From Dyadobacter sp. (GTDB taxonomy: Bacteria; Bacteroidota; Bacteroidia; Cytophagales; Spirosomataceae), in assembly GCF_017744695.1 (NCBI RefSeq), contig NZ_JAGIAS010000003.1, positions 310,001 to 374,000 on the forward strand: a stretch of DNA of 64,000 bases. The letters run 5' to 3'. A program made the translations under genes and the position numbers. The stretch's first letter is position 1. The number at the start of each line of letters is the position of its first letter. The notes beneath the pieces are model-generated. The model had not been told where the DNA came from. It was given only the letters and a program-made list of their open reading frames with translations, and ran no database searches. Below, piece by piece: positions 27,094-34,565 of this stretch.

Positions 27094-27921
27094 ATGACAG
27101 CAGAAGAGATATTAAAAGACCCTAAACAGTTGAGCGGCGAGCTTCGCCTGAAAATACTGGGCCTTTACCACCAAGCCAATGCAGGCCATATTGGTTGCTC
27201 ACTCAGCTGCATTGACCTGATGATCGCAGTCCTTTTCCTTCAAAAATCGGTCGATGACACCTTCATTCTTTCCAAGGGCCATGCGGCTGCGGCGCTTTAC
27301 GCGTGCCTGAATACGCTGGGAGAAATCACCGACGAAGAACTGGATACATTCTACCTTGACGGCACCACGTTGCCCGCTCACCCTGCGCCGCGTCAATACA
27401 AAGGCATTCCTTTCGCTACCGGTTCGCTGGGGCACGGCCTACCCATTGCTACGGGCATTGCCCACGCGTCAAAGGTCGCTGACGATGCAACGTATTCTTT
27501 TACGCTGTTGTCTGATGGGGAAACCAATGAAGGCACAACCTGGGAAGCTGCCCACTACGCTATCCAGAATCAGCTCGACAACCTCATCATGCTCATCGAC
27601 AAGAACGGTCTCCAGGGATTCGGATTTACCGATAAAGTTTTGGGAGAAACCGCTTCCGTCGAAAAGTGGAAAGCGATCGGTTTCGAAACGGTGGAAGTGG
27701 ATGGACACGACATTATGGCCATCAGCGCGGCTATCAGCGAATTGAAAGAACACAAAAACGGGCTCCCGAAAGCGATCATCGCCAATACTGTAAAAGGAAA
27801 GGGAGTTTCTTATATGGAAAACAAATTGGAATGGCATTACCTGCCCATGAATAAAGACCAGTATGAGCAAGCTACACTGGAAGTAAAGGAACGTTATCTT
27901 AATGAATTGACGAATGCTTGA
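27094..27921 (+). CDS. Transketolase N-terminal subunit
   Basis: The 275-residue protein is the TPP-binding half of a split transketolase. Visible marks are NAGHIGCSLSCIDLMIAVL, the FILSKGHAAAALYACL histidine, ATGSLGHGLPIATGIAHA, the TPP/metal motif SDGETNEGTTWEAAHYA (first glycine of GDG replaced by Ser140) and LIMLIDKNGLQGFG. Transketolases move a two-carbon ketol unit between sugar phosphates. The matching C-terminal subunit lies at 29988, separated by an epimerase-glycosyltransferase gene, so this pair probably serves glycan precursor synthesis. The stop overlaps the next start by 8 nt. Confidence 0.93.
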   Translation: MTAEEILKDPKQLSGELRLKILGLYHQANAGHIGCSLSCIDLMIAVLFLQKSVDDTFILSKGHAAAALYACLNTLGEITDEELDTFYLDGTTLPAHPAPRQYKGIPFATGSLGHGLPIATGIAHASKVADDATYSFTLLSDGETNEGTTWEAAHYAIQNQLDNLIMLIDKNGLQGFGFTDKVLGETASVEKWKAIGFETVEVDGHDIMAISAAISELKEHKNGLPKAIIANTVKGKGVSYMENKLEWHYLPMNKDQYEQATLEVKERYLNELTNA

Positions 27922-29908
27922 CCATTTACCGGTTTACCGCGATAAAATAGAGAAATTAAAAGGGCCAGTTTTTGTTTTCGGTGCCAGCGGCTTCATTGGC
28001 GCCAATCTCTTCAATGATATATTCAAAATCCGGAAGGATTGCTACGCAGTAACGCACGACGCTACCAAAGCATGGCGCCTGAAATTGCTCAATGTCCCGT
28101 TTGAAAACATCATTCACTGCGACATTCTTTCCGACAATTCTATTAAGGAGGTATTTGAAAAATACAAACCGCAGACGATTTTCAACCTTGCGGCTTATGG
28201 TGCATACAGCAAGCAGAGCAATGTAAACCTGACCTATGAGACGAACGTGCTCGGAACGGTGAACATCCTGCAAAACTGCACGAAGGATATGGTTTACATC
28301 CATGCCGGAAGCAGTTCCGAATATGGTTTCAATTGCACGTCGCCGAAAGAAACAGACCGCGTGGAGCCAAACAGTCATTATGCGGTTTCCAAGGTTTCGG
28401 CTGCTTATTTGCTGGAATATTATGCCAAAGTTGCAGGGCTGAAAACACTCAACCTGCGCTTGTACTCGATTTACGGTTACTGGGAAGAGCCCGACCGGCT
28501 GATCCCGCGCCTGATCGAGAATGCACGGAAGAAAAGTCTGCCTTCGCTGGTATCTCCCGATATCAGCCGCGATTTCGTATTTGTGGAAGATTGCGTGGAG
28601 GCATTTCTGGATGCAGCTTTGAAGATCGATGATGAAAAGTCGGGACGCTCCTACAACATCGCCACCGGCCGTAAAACCACCATGGGCGACCTCGTGGACG
28701 TAACGCGGCGGGCGTTTTCCATTGCCAAGGAACCGGAATGGGGCAGCATGTCGAACCGCAAATGGGACCTCGCCGAATGGTTTGGCGACCCCTCTGCATT
28801 TGAAAACGATTTTGGCTGGAAGGCGAAGACGTCCCTCGAAGACGGGCTGGTCCGTTACAGCCAGTGGCAGGATGCCGTGCAATATGAGTCGAGACTGATC
28901 CCGGCTTTTGAAAATCCGAAGCTCAATCCTGTTATCACCGCGATTATCGCGTGCTACAAGGACGCACAGGCGATCCCGTTCATGTACGAAAGGTTGGTAA
29001 AGACTTTCAATGAACTGAAAGTCCGTTACGAGATCATTTTTGTCAATGACAACTCGCCGGACAACCAGGAAGAAGTCATCAACGCGATTTGCGACAAAGA
29101 TCCTAATGTGGTCGGCATCAGCCACTCCCGTAACTTTGGTTCGCAATCGGCATTCCTGAGCGGGATGGAGATCGCAACCGGTGACTGTGTGGTGCTCATG
29201 GACGGCGACTTGCAGGACCCGCCTGAAATTATCCCGGCATTTTACGAAAAATGGATGGATGGCTACGATGTCGTGTACGGCGTACGCGTACAGCGCGAGA
29301 TGAAACCCCATATTCATTTCTTCTATAAGACATTCTATAAGGTATTCCAGGGGCTGAGCTACATCCCGATCCCGCGCGACGCCGGCGATTTCTCGATGAT
29401 CGACCGCAAGGTGGTGAAGGAGCTGGTAGATCTGCCCGAAACAGAGCAATTCCTGCGCGGCTTGCGTGCGTGGGTGGGTTTCAAACAAACCGGAGTGCCT
29501 TATGTACGTCCGGAAAGGATGTTCGGCGTATCGACCAACAACTGGACGAAGAATATCTGGTGGGCCAAAAAGGCGATCTTCTCATTCAGTTTTGCTCCTT
29601 TGGAACTGATGAGTTATGCAGGATTCGGACTTACCGCGTTATCCATTCTGGGGATCATCTGGCAGATACTGGCCAAATTCTTTTTCTTCCCGGATACGCC
29701 AAGAGGCCTCAGCACCGTCATTATCCTGATCGTGTTTTTCGGCGGGCTTACTATCCTGGGTATTTCTTTTTTGGGAGAATACATTACCAAGATATTCGAA
29801 GAGACTAAAAAACGTCCTAAGTATATCCGCACCAGAATACGCCGGGGACCGAAGGCTTACAAAACGGCCGATGAGATCCGGGCTTTGGTGAAACAATTGA
29901 GAAAGTAG
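27914..29908 (+). CDS. Fusion: NAD-dependent sugar epimerase/dehydratase + GT2 transferase
   Basis: The 664-residue protein joins two activities. Residues 1-325 are a short-chain nucleotide-sugar epimerase/dehydratase: FVFGASGFIGANLF (NAD-binding GxxGxxG), HAGSSSEYGF, and the catalytic pair in SHYAVSKVSAAYL. Residues ~338-664 are a GT2 polyprenyl-phosphate glycosyltransferase: VITAIIACYKDAQAIP, FVNDNSPDNQEE and the DxD-like MDGDLQDPPEIIPAF, followed by two C-terminal membrane helices and a basic tail. This would make a sugar and load it on the carrier with one chain. It sits between the transketolase halves, overlapping the first by 8 nt. Confidence 0.9.
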   Translation: MLDHLPVYRDKIEKLKGPVFVFGASGFIGANLFNDIFKIRKDCYAVTHDATKAWRLKLLNVPFENIIHCDILSDNSIKEVFEKYKPQTIFNLAAYGAYSKQSNVNLTYETNVLGTVNILQNCTKDMVYIHAGSSSEYGFNCTSPKETDRVEPNSHYAVSKVSAAYLLEYYAKVAGLKTLNLRLYSIYGYWEEPDRLIPRLIENARKKSLPSLVSPDISRDFVFVEDCVEAFLDAALKIDDEKSGRSYNIATGRKTTMGDLVDVTRRAFSIAKEPEWGSMSNRKWDLAEWFGDPSAFENDFGWKAKTSLEDGLVRYSQWQDAVQYESRLIPAFENPKLNPVITAIIACYKDAQAIPFMYERLVKTFNELKVRYEIIFVNDNSPDNQEEVINAICDKDPNVVGISHSRNFGSQSAFLSGMEIATGDCVVLMDGDLQDPPEIIPAFYEKWMDGYDVVYGVRVQREMKPHIHFFYKTFYKVFQGLSYIPIPRDAGDFSMIDRKVVKELVDLPETEQFLRGLRAWVGFKQTGVPYVRPERMFGVSTNNWTKNIWWAKKAIFSFSFAPLELMSYAGFGLTALSILGIIWQILAKFFFFPDTPRGLSTVIILIVFFGGLTILGISFLGEYITKIFEETKKRPKYIRTRIRRGPKAYKTADEIRALVKQLRK

Positions 29909-29987
29909 CTAAATTGCGTGATATCAACCGATTAGGCAACTAATCCATTTAAGTTAAGCAATCAACCGGCCTAGCGCCCACTTAACG

Positions 29988-30908
29988 ATGAGAAAAGAAT
30001 TTTCAACGGCCATTGAAGAGCTTGCGGTAGAAGACGACTCCGTTATCTTCATCACAGGCGATCTTGGATATAATGCATTGGAAAATTTGCAGGCCAAAAT
30101 GGGCAAGCGGTTTATCAATGCCGGTGTTGCGGAGCAGAATATGGTAGGTGTAGCCGCCGGCTTTGCGCACAAAGGTTATAAAGTGTTCTGTTACAGCATT
30201 GCGCCATTTATCGTGTACCGCTGCCTCGAACAGTTCCGTAACGACGTATGTTTCAACAACTTGCCGGTATTTCTGGTCGGTAACGGTGGCGGATATGGCT
30301 ACGGCATCATGGGCAGCAGCCACCATACGATCGAAGACCTCGCGTGTTTGAGCGGCCAGCAGAATGCCCAGGTGTGGGTGCCTGCCTTTGCCGACGAAGT
30401 AGTTCCGGTTGTGCGGCAGATCGCCGCAGATGCCCGCCCTGCATACCTGCGCCTGGGAGCCGGGAAAACCACGCCGGCGAACAGCTACACTACAGGTTCA
30501 TTTAAAGTAATTCACCAGCCAGCCCATGCCGAAACAACCGTTTTCGCATTGGGGCCGATTGCCAACAACGTGTTGTCGGCATTGGCATTAGCACCCGAGC
30601 TCTCGGAAAAGGTGAATGTAGTGACTGCCCTGCATTTCCCGCTGGAACTAACCGACGAGCTGATAACGCTGGTAAAAAAAGCACCGGCGATCCTCGTTGC
30701 GGAAGAACATATCAGCACGGGCGGACTCGCTCAGCAACTTTCCGTTCAGTTACTGGAAAAAGGTATCTTCCCCTCGGTCTTCAAAAGCCTCAAAGCGGAA
30801 GGTTATCCCAACAGCCGATACGGCAGCCAGAGCTATCACCAGAAGCTTTCCGGACTTGACGCAGATTCGATCTTGTCGAGCATCAGCCAACTAATGATCC
30901 CGGCATGA
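29988..30908 (+). CDS. Transketolase C-terminal subunit
   Basis: The 306-residue protein contains the pyrimidine-binding domain and the C-terminal domain of a split transketolase. The catalytic glutamate is Glu49 in NAGVAEQNMVGVAAGFAHKG. YGYGIMGSSHHTIEDLACL corresponds to the substrate and ring-binding loop of ordinary transketolases, but is altered there (GIMGSS instead of GPDGPT). The C-terminal domain spans about 180-306 (AILVAEEHISTGGLAQQL). It completes the subunit encoded at 27094. Stop and next start overlap by ATGA at 30905. Changes in the substrate loop suggest a non-standard sugar acceptor. Confidence 0.92.
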   Translation: MRKEFSTAIEELAVEDDSVIFITGDLGYNALENLQAKMGKRFINAGVAEQNMVGVAAGFAHKGYKVFCYSIAPFIVYRCLEQFRNDVCFNNLPVFLVGNGGGYGYGIMGSSHHTIEDLACLSGQQNAQVWVPAFADEVVPVVRQIAADARPAYLRLGAGKTTPANSYTTGSFKVIHQPAHAETTVFALGPIANNVLSALALAPELSEKVNVVTALHFPLELTDELITLVKKAPAILVAEEHISTGGLAQQLSVQLLEKGIFPSVFKSLKAEGYPNSRYGSQSYHQKLSGLDADSILSSISQLMIPA

Positions 30909-32599
30909 CGAAAAAGGCTTTAACCATTATCCTGAGCCTGATCCTGTTATTACCCGTTGCCATTTATTTCACGGTTTGGGATTACTATGCCATCAATATT
31001 CCCAAGTGGGATGACCATGCGCTGAAAAATTTCATCGCCGAATACGCGCAGGCCGGTGACTGGAAGGGTAAAATCCAGGCGCTTTTCAAACAGCATAACG
31101 AACATCGCATCGCGCTCACCCGCCTTTTCGCATGGATCGACTACGCCATTTTCGGGCACCTCAACTTCCGGCATTTGATGACCGCGGGCAATTTATTGCT
31201 CCTCGCAGTGATCCCGCTCTGGTATGACCTGCTCAAAAAGAATAAAAAGCCGCTTTTTGCATTAGTACCCATTCCATTCCTGTGGATGACGCTGGCATTC
31301 TGGGAAAATATGTACTGGGGGATGTCGGCAGTGCAGAATTTCGGCGTGGTAACGCTGGTCCTCTGGACGTTGTATCTCGTCATCAATCCCAAGGTACTGC
31401 CCTTCTCCATTGCTATATTGCTCAGTGTAGTAACGGTGCTTACCAGCGGAAACGGCTTGATAGTGCTCCCGCTGGGTGCTGTACTGCTGTTCCTGGCACA
31501 GAACCGGAAGCGGTTTGCATTATGGACCATTATCAGCATTGGAGAGATTTTCTGCTATTTTTATTGGTATACCAAACCTGAATCCAATCCCGAATCGAAA
31601 GCCGGCATCATTCAGCTAGTGAAGGGCTACATGGCATTCCTGGGTTCATTTGCAGAATGTATTCCCGTATTGGATCACATCAAGGTTTGCATTTTCCTCG
31701 GCGTGGTGTTATTCCTTGTGGCTATTTCCATTGGCTCCACGACACTTTTCAGAATTATCCGGAACAAGTATACCAACAAATTTGAACGGACTACCGACCT
31801 GTTCTGTCTCGGAGCGATCCTTTTCATCCTGGGTACTGCTGCCATTGTTGTTCACGGCCGCGCCGGATTTGGTTTTGATGTGCTCATTACCAGCAGATAT
31901 AAAATATACTCTGTCCTCCTGCTGATCGTCGCTTACATCTATGTCGTGGTTCCCATCCGTGGCAGCTTCTTGTCGCCTTACATCACCGCGATCATAGCAT
32001 TGGCCGTTACTTTCAATGTATTCAGTTATCACTACCATTTGGTGGATGCTTACAATTTCAGAAAGCAAATGGTAACCTGGCAATTCAACTGGACATTCAC
32101 AGACAAATCCCTAAAATATCCGACGGACACATCGTTCGTGGCGAATATCGTGGAAAAAACACCTGTCATTTACGACAAATGGCTCCCGCTCATCGCTGTT
32201 GCCGACCGTCAGAATTATTCGGGAAGTTCACGGGGTATGGTGGATTTATATGATAAAACCACCATTTCTACCGACACAGCGTCCATTAAGGTGAGCAATA
32301 CCACATTCACCAGCCAGCGGTTGCAGGACAGCGGTGTGTATGTGCTACTGAGCTCGGACAAATGCTACTACATTTTCCCGGCACTGCGTACGCGCAACAC
32401 GAGCCGCAAGCAGCTTTTCCTGAAACAATATTATTTCGCCCCCGGATTCTATGCCGATATCCCCTTCTCTGAAATGGACAAGGGAACCTATAAAGTGGCA
32501 CTTATCCGCCAGCAGGGCGACGAGACCGGCATTCTGTTCAAAGACCAGCGTGTAACGGTGAAAGAATCGCATAAAAAAGAAGTGAAAGTTAACTGGTAA
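30905..32599 (+). CDS. Polytopic membrane protein, possible GT-C-type transferase
   Basis: The 564-residue protein has about eleven membrane helices in its first 400 residues and a soluble C-terminal part (about 405-564). A conserved-looking first loop contains acidic and histidine residues (NIPKWDDHALKNFIAEY, FKQHNEHRIALTRLFAW), the arrangement of uncharacterised membrane glycosyltransferases of the GT-C type. No family-defining motif was recognised with certainty, so the call is inference from topology and position. It overlaps the transketolase C-subunit gene by four bases and is followed after 2 nt by an acyltransferase gene. Confidence 0.65.
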   Translation: MTKKALTIILSLILLLPVAIYFTVWDYYAINIPKWDDHALKNFIAEYAQAGDWKGKIQALFKQHNEHRIALTRLFAWIDYAIFGHLNFRHLMTAGNLLLLAVIPLWYDLLKKNKKPLFALVPIPFLWMTLAFWENMYWGMSAVQNFGVVTLVLWTLYLVINPKVLPFSIAILLSVVTVLTSGNGLIVLPLGAVLLFLAQNRKRFALWTIISIGEIFCYFYWYTKPESNPESKAGIIQLVKGYMAFLGSFAECIPVLDHIKVCIFLGVVLFLVAISIGSTTLFRIIRNKYTNKFERTTDLFCLGAILFILGTAAIVVHGRAGFGFDVLITSRYKIYSVLLLIVAYIYVVVPIRGSFLSPYITAIIALAVTFNVFSYHYHLVDAYNFRKQMVTWQFNWTFTDKSLKYPTDTSFVANIVEKTPVIYDKWLPLIAVADRQNYSGSSRGMVDLYDKTTISTDTASIKVSNTTFTSQRLQDSGVYVLLSSDKCYYIFPALRTRNTSRKQLFLKQYYFAPGFYADIPFSEMDKGTYKVALIRQQGDETGILFKDQRVTVKESHKKEVKVNW

Positions 32600-32601
32600 C
32601 C

Positions 32602-33738
32602 ATGCGCACCAATTCGGAAGGACACATTATTCAACTTGACGGCGTGCGCTTTATAGCAGTGGGGCTTGTTCTGCTCGATCACCTCATCGTGGAGATCAAT
32701 ATCATCCCGTTCGGTGCATTGGGGGTAACGATCTTCTTCGTACTCAGCGGCTTCCTGATTTCACGCATTCTCCTGAAAAGCAAGGAAAAAACCTACGGGA
32801 CGCCGGGAGGCTTCAAGAAATACCTGCGTAAGTTTCTCATCCGCAGAACGATCCGCATTTTCCCGGTTTACTACCTCATTATTGCACTGCTGTTCATCTT
32901 CAACGTACCGCCGGTGCGCGATAAGCTGGCATGGCTCGCATTGTACGGAACGAATATTTACATTGCGCTTCATAAAACCTGGATGGGTTCGGTAGACCAT
33001 TTGTGGTCGCTGGCGGTGGAAGAGCAGGTGTACCTATTTTTCCCATTCCTGATATTCTTCATTCCCAAAAACAAGCTGGTACCTGTTCTGGGCCTGATGG
33101 GCATTTTCAGCATTCTGCTGCGTGCCTACATTTTCTATTCGGGCAGAATACCTGGTACCAACTTCGTCACCATGGGCGAATGGACCGTCACCTACGTGTC
33201 GACACCCGCGTGTTTCGATTCTTTCGCCTTAGGTGGCCTCATGGCCTGGATGCAGCTCTACAAAAATGATTTGTTTGTTAAATTTTTTAACAAATCGTGG
33301 CCGGTATTGCTTGGACTCCTTGGATGGGTGCTGATCCAATGGTGGGCTAAATCGCTCGCCCAGCCGTTCAACTTCCCGTATGTGGTGCTCGATAGAACCT
33401 TGTCGTCCATTTTCGGGTTTATGCTCATAGGACGCGCTGTAATGGGCTTTAAGGGCTGGATGGCCGCGTTCCTCGAAAATCCGGTGTGTATTTATCTTGG
33501 CAAAATCAGCTATGGCCTGTACCTGTACCACAATTTTGTATACAACCATTTTCACAGTGGCCCTATGCACCCGACGGTCAGGCTTTTCCGGAAAATCTAT
33601 CAATATATCCCCAGTTTAGAAGGCAACATTGCGTTCGAAGCAACGGTCGTAGTGACGCTCACTGTCTTAGTAGCGTCGGTTTCCTGGCACTTTTTCGAGA
33701 AACCGATTAACGCCCTGAAAGACAAGTACGCTTACTAA
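32602..33738 (+). CDS. Acyltransferase 3 family membrane protein (O-acyltransferase)
   Basis: The 378-residue protein has about ten membrane helices and the acyltransferase-3 pattern: IIQLDGVRFIAVGLVLLDHL with the expected histidine, TIFFVLSGFLISRILL, the R-R block LRKFLIRRTIRIFPVYYL, and VDHLWSLAVEEQVYLFFP with the conserved histidine and glutamate. Members transfer acyl groups, often acetyl, to sugar hydroxyls of surface polysaccharides. Together with the SGNH-like protein at 37249 it suggests that the product of this cluster is O-acylated. It begins 2 nt after the previous gene and belongs to the same operon. Confidence 0.93.
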   Translation: MRTNSEGHIIQLDGVRFIAVGLVLLDHLIVEINIIPFGALGVTIFFVLSGFLISRILLKSKEKTYGTPGGFKKYLRKFLIRRTIRIFPVYYLIIALLFIFNVPPVRDKLAWLALYGTNIYIALHKTWMGSVDHLWSLAVEEQVYLFFPFLIFFIPKNKLVPVLGLMGIFSILLRAYIFYSGRIPGTNFVTMGEWTVTYVSTPACFDSFALGGLMAWMQLYKNDLFVKFFNKSWPVLLGLLGWVLIQWWAKSLAQPFNFPYVVLDRTLSSIFGFMLIGRAVMGFKGWMAAFLENPVCIYLGKISYGLYLYHNFVYNHFHSGPMHPTVRLFRKIYQYIPSLEGNIAFEATVVVTLTVLVASVSWHFFEKPINALKDKYAY

Positions 33739-33777
33739 ATAATGAAACCCCATAGCCCGGTTACAGGCTTTATTTAT

Positions 33778-33785
33778 TAATTTCG
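33778..33785 (+). promoter_or_regulatory. Possible promoter -7 element for the second GT2 gene
   Basis: TAATTTCG lies 26 nt before the ATG at 33811, one base off the TAnnTTTG consensus. It may give the last three genes of the cluster a separate promoter. Confidence 0.35.
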
Positions 33786-33810
33786 CGCAACATACCAAAT
33801 ACGCTTTTGC

Positions 33811-34554
33811 ATGTCATATCTTCTGAGTATAGTAATGCCCGCATACAATGAGCAGGATTGTATCGAAAAAGTAGTTTATAATTGGACCTCCTTCCTCAAA
33901 ACTAAATTCCCCAACGATAACACTACCCTGATCGTCATCAACGACGGATCGAAAGACAATACGAAAGCGTTACTGGATGAGCTGGATAAAAAGGTCGACA
34001 ACCTGACCGTTGTCCACCAGAAAAACGGAGGACATGGCAATGCCGTCGTAAACGGTTACCGCAAGGCGTTGGAACTGGGTTCGGAATATGTGTTCCAGAC
34101 TGACAGCGACGACCAGTTCGTTTCCGAAGATTTTGACAAACTCTGGGACAAACGCTCCCAATCCCAATTCATACTCGGCTATCGCCAGGTTCGTCACGAC
34201 GCCGGCGTACGCCTCTTTATCACGAAATTCCTCCGCGGTACGATCTCGGCTGTTTATGGTACATTCATCATGGACAGCAACATTCCGTTCCGTTTGATTA
34301 AAGGAACATTCCTGCAAAAACTGATGAACCAGCTCCCCAACCCGGAACCGTTCGCTCCGAACATCTTCCTGGCTGTGATGGCTAAAAAATCAGGACAGCA
34401 GCTGTTCGATATCCCTATCACCCATAAAGACCGGGAAACCGGCACCGTTTCCATCGTGAAATGGAACCTGTGGAAAGTTTGTATCCGAAGCTTTAAAGAA
34501 CTCTTGCGGTTTCGCCTCGAACTGAATGATAAAGTGAAAGCGATCCGCGCTTAA
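33811..34554 (+). CDS. GT2 family glycosyltransferase
   Basis: The 247-residue soluble protein has the GT-A fold of family 2: LSIVMPAYNEQDCIEKVV, the first aspartate in LIVINDGSKDNTKALLD, and the DxD-type motif in VFQTDSDDQFVSEDF. Unlike the other two GT2 proteins of the window it lacks C-terminal membrane helices. It probably transfers a sugar from a nucleotide donor to a lipid-linked intermediate at the inner membrane. It is separated from the acyltransferase gene by 72 nt and followed 11 nt later by a membrane-anchored protein. Confidence 0.9.
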   Translation: MSYLLSIVMPAYNEQDCIEKVVYNWTSFLKTKFPNDNTTLIVINDGSKDNTKALLDELDKKVDNLTVVHQKNGGHGNAVVNGYRKALELGSEYVFQTDSDDQFVSEDFDKLWDKRSQSQFILGYRQVRHDAGVRLFITKFLRGTISAVYGTFIMDSNIPFRLIKGTFLQKLMNQLPNPEPFAPNIFLAVMAKKSGQQLFDIPITHKDRETGTVSIVKWNLWKVCIRSFKELLRFRLELNDKVKAIRA

Positions 34555-34565
34555 AAAACAGGCTT

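Noticed and set aside
27956..29488. Long open frame antisense to the epimerase-GT2 gene (510 codons)
   Set aside because: The sense frame has complete enzyme motifs throughout; the antisense product matches nothing and reflects codon bias in a GC-balanced gene.
21676..30908. Apiose catabolic pathway from the apiosidase-like gene plus the split transketolase
   Set aside because: Split transketolases do occur in apiose degradation, but here the halves are interleaved with a glycan-synthesis gene, and no apiose isomerase or kinase is present.
33752..33778. Terminator after the acyltransferase gene
   Set aside because: Only a four-base stem (AGCC/GGCT) with a weak T-tract; not convincing.
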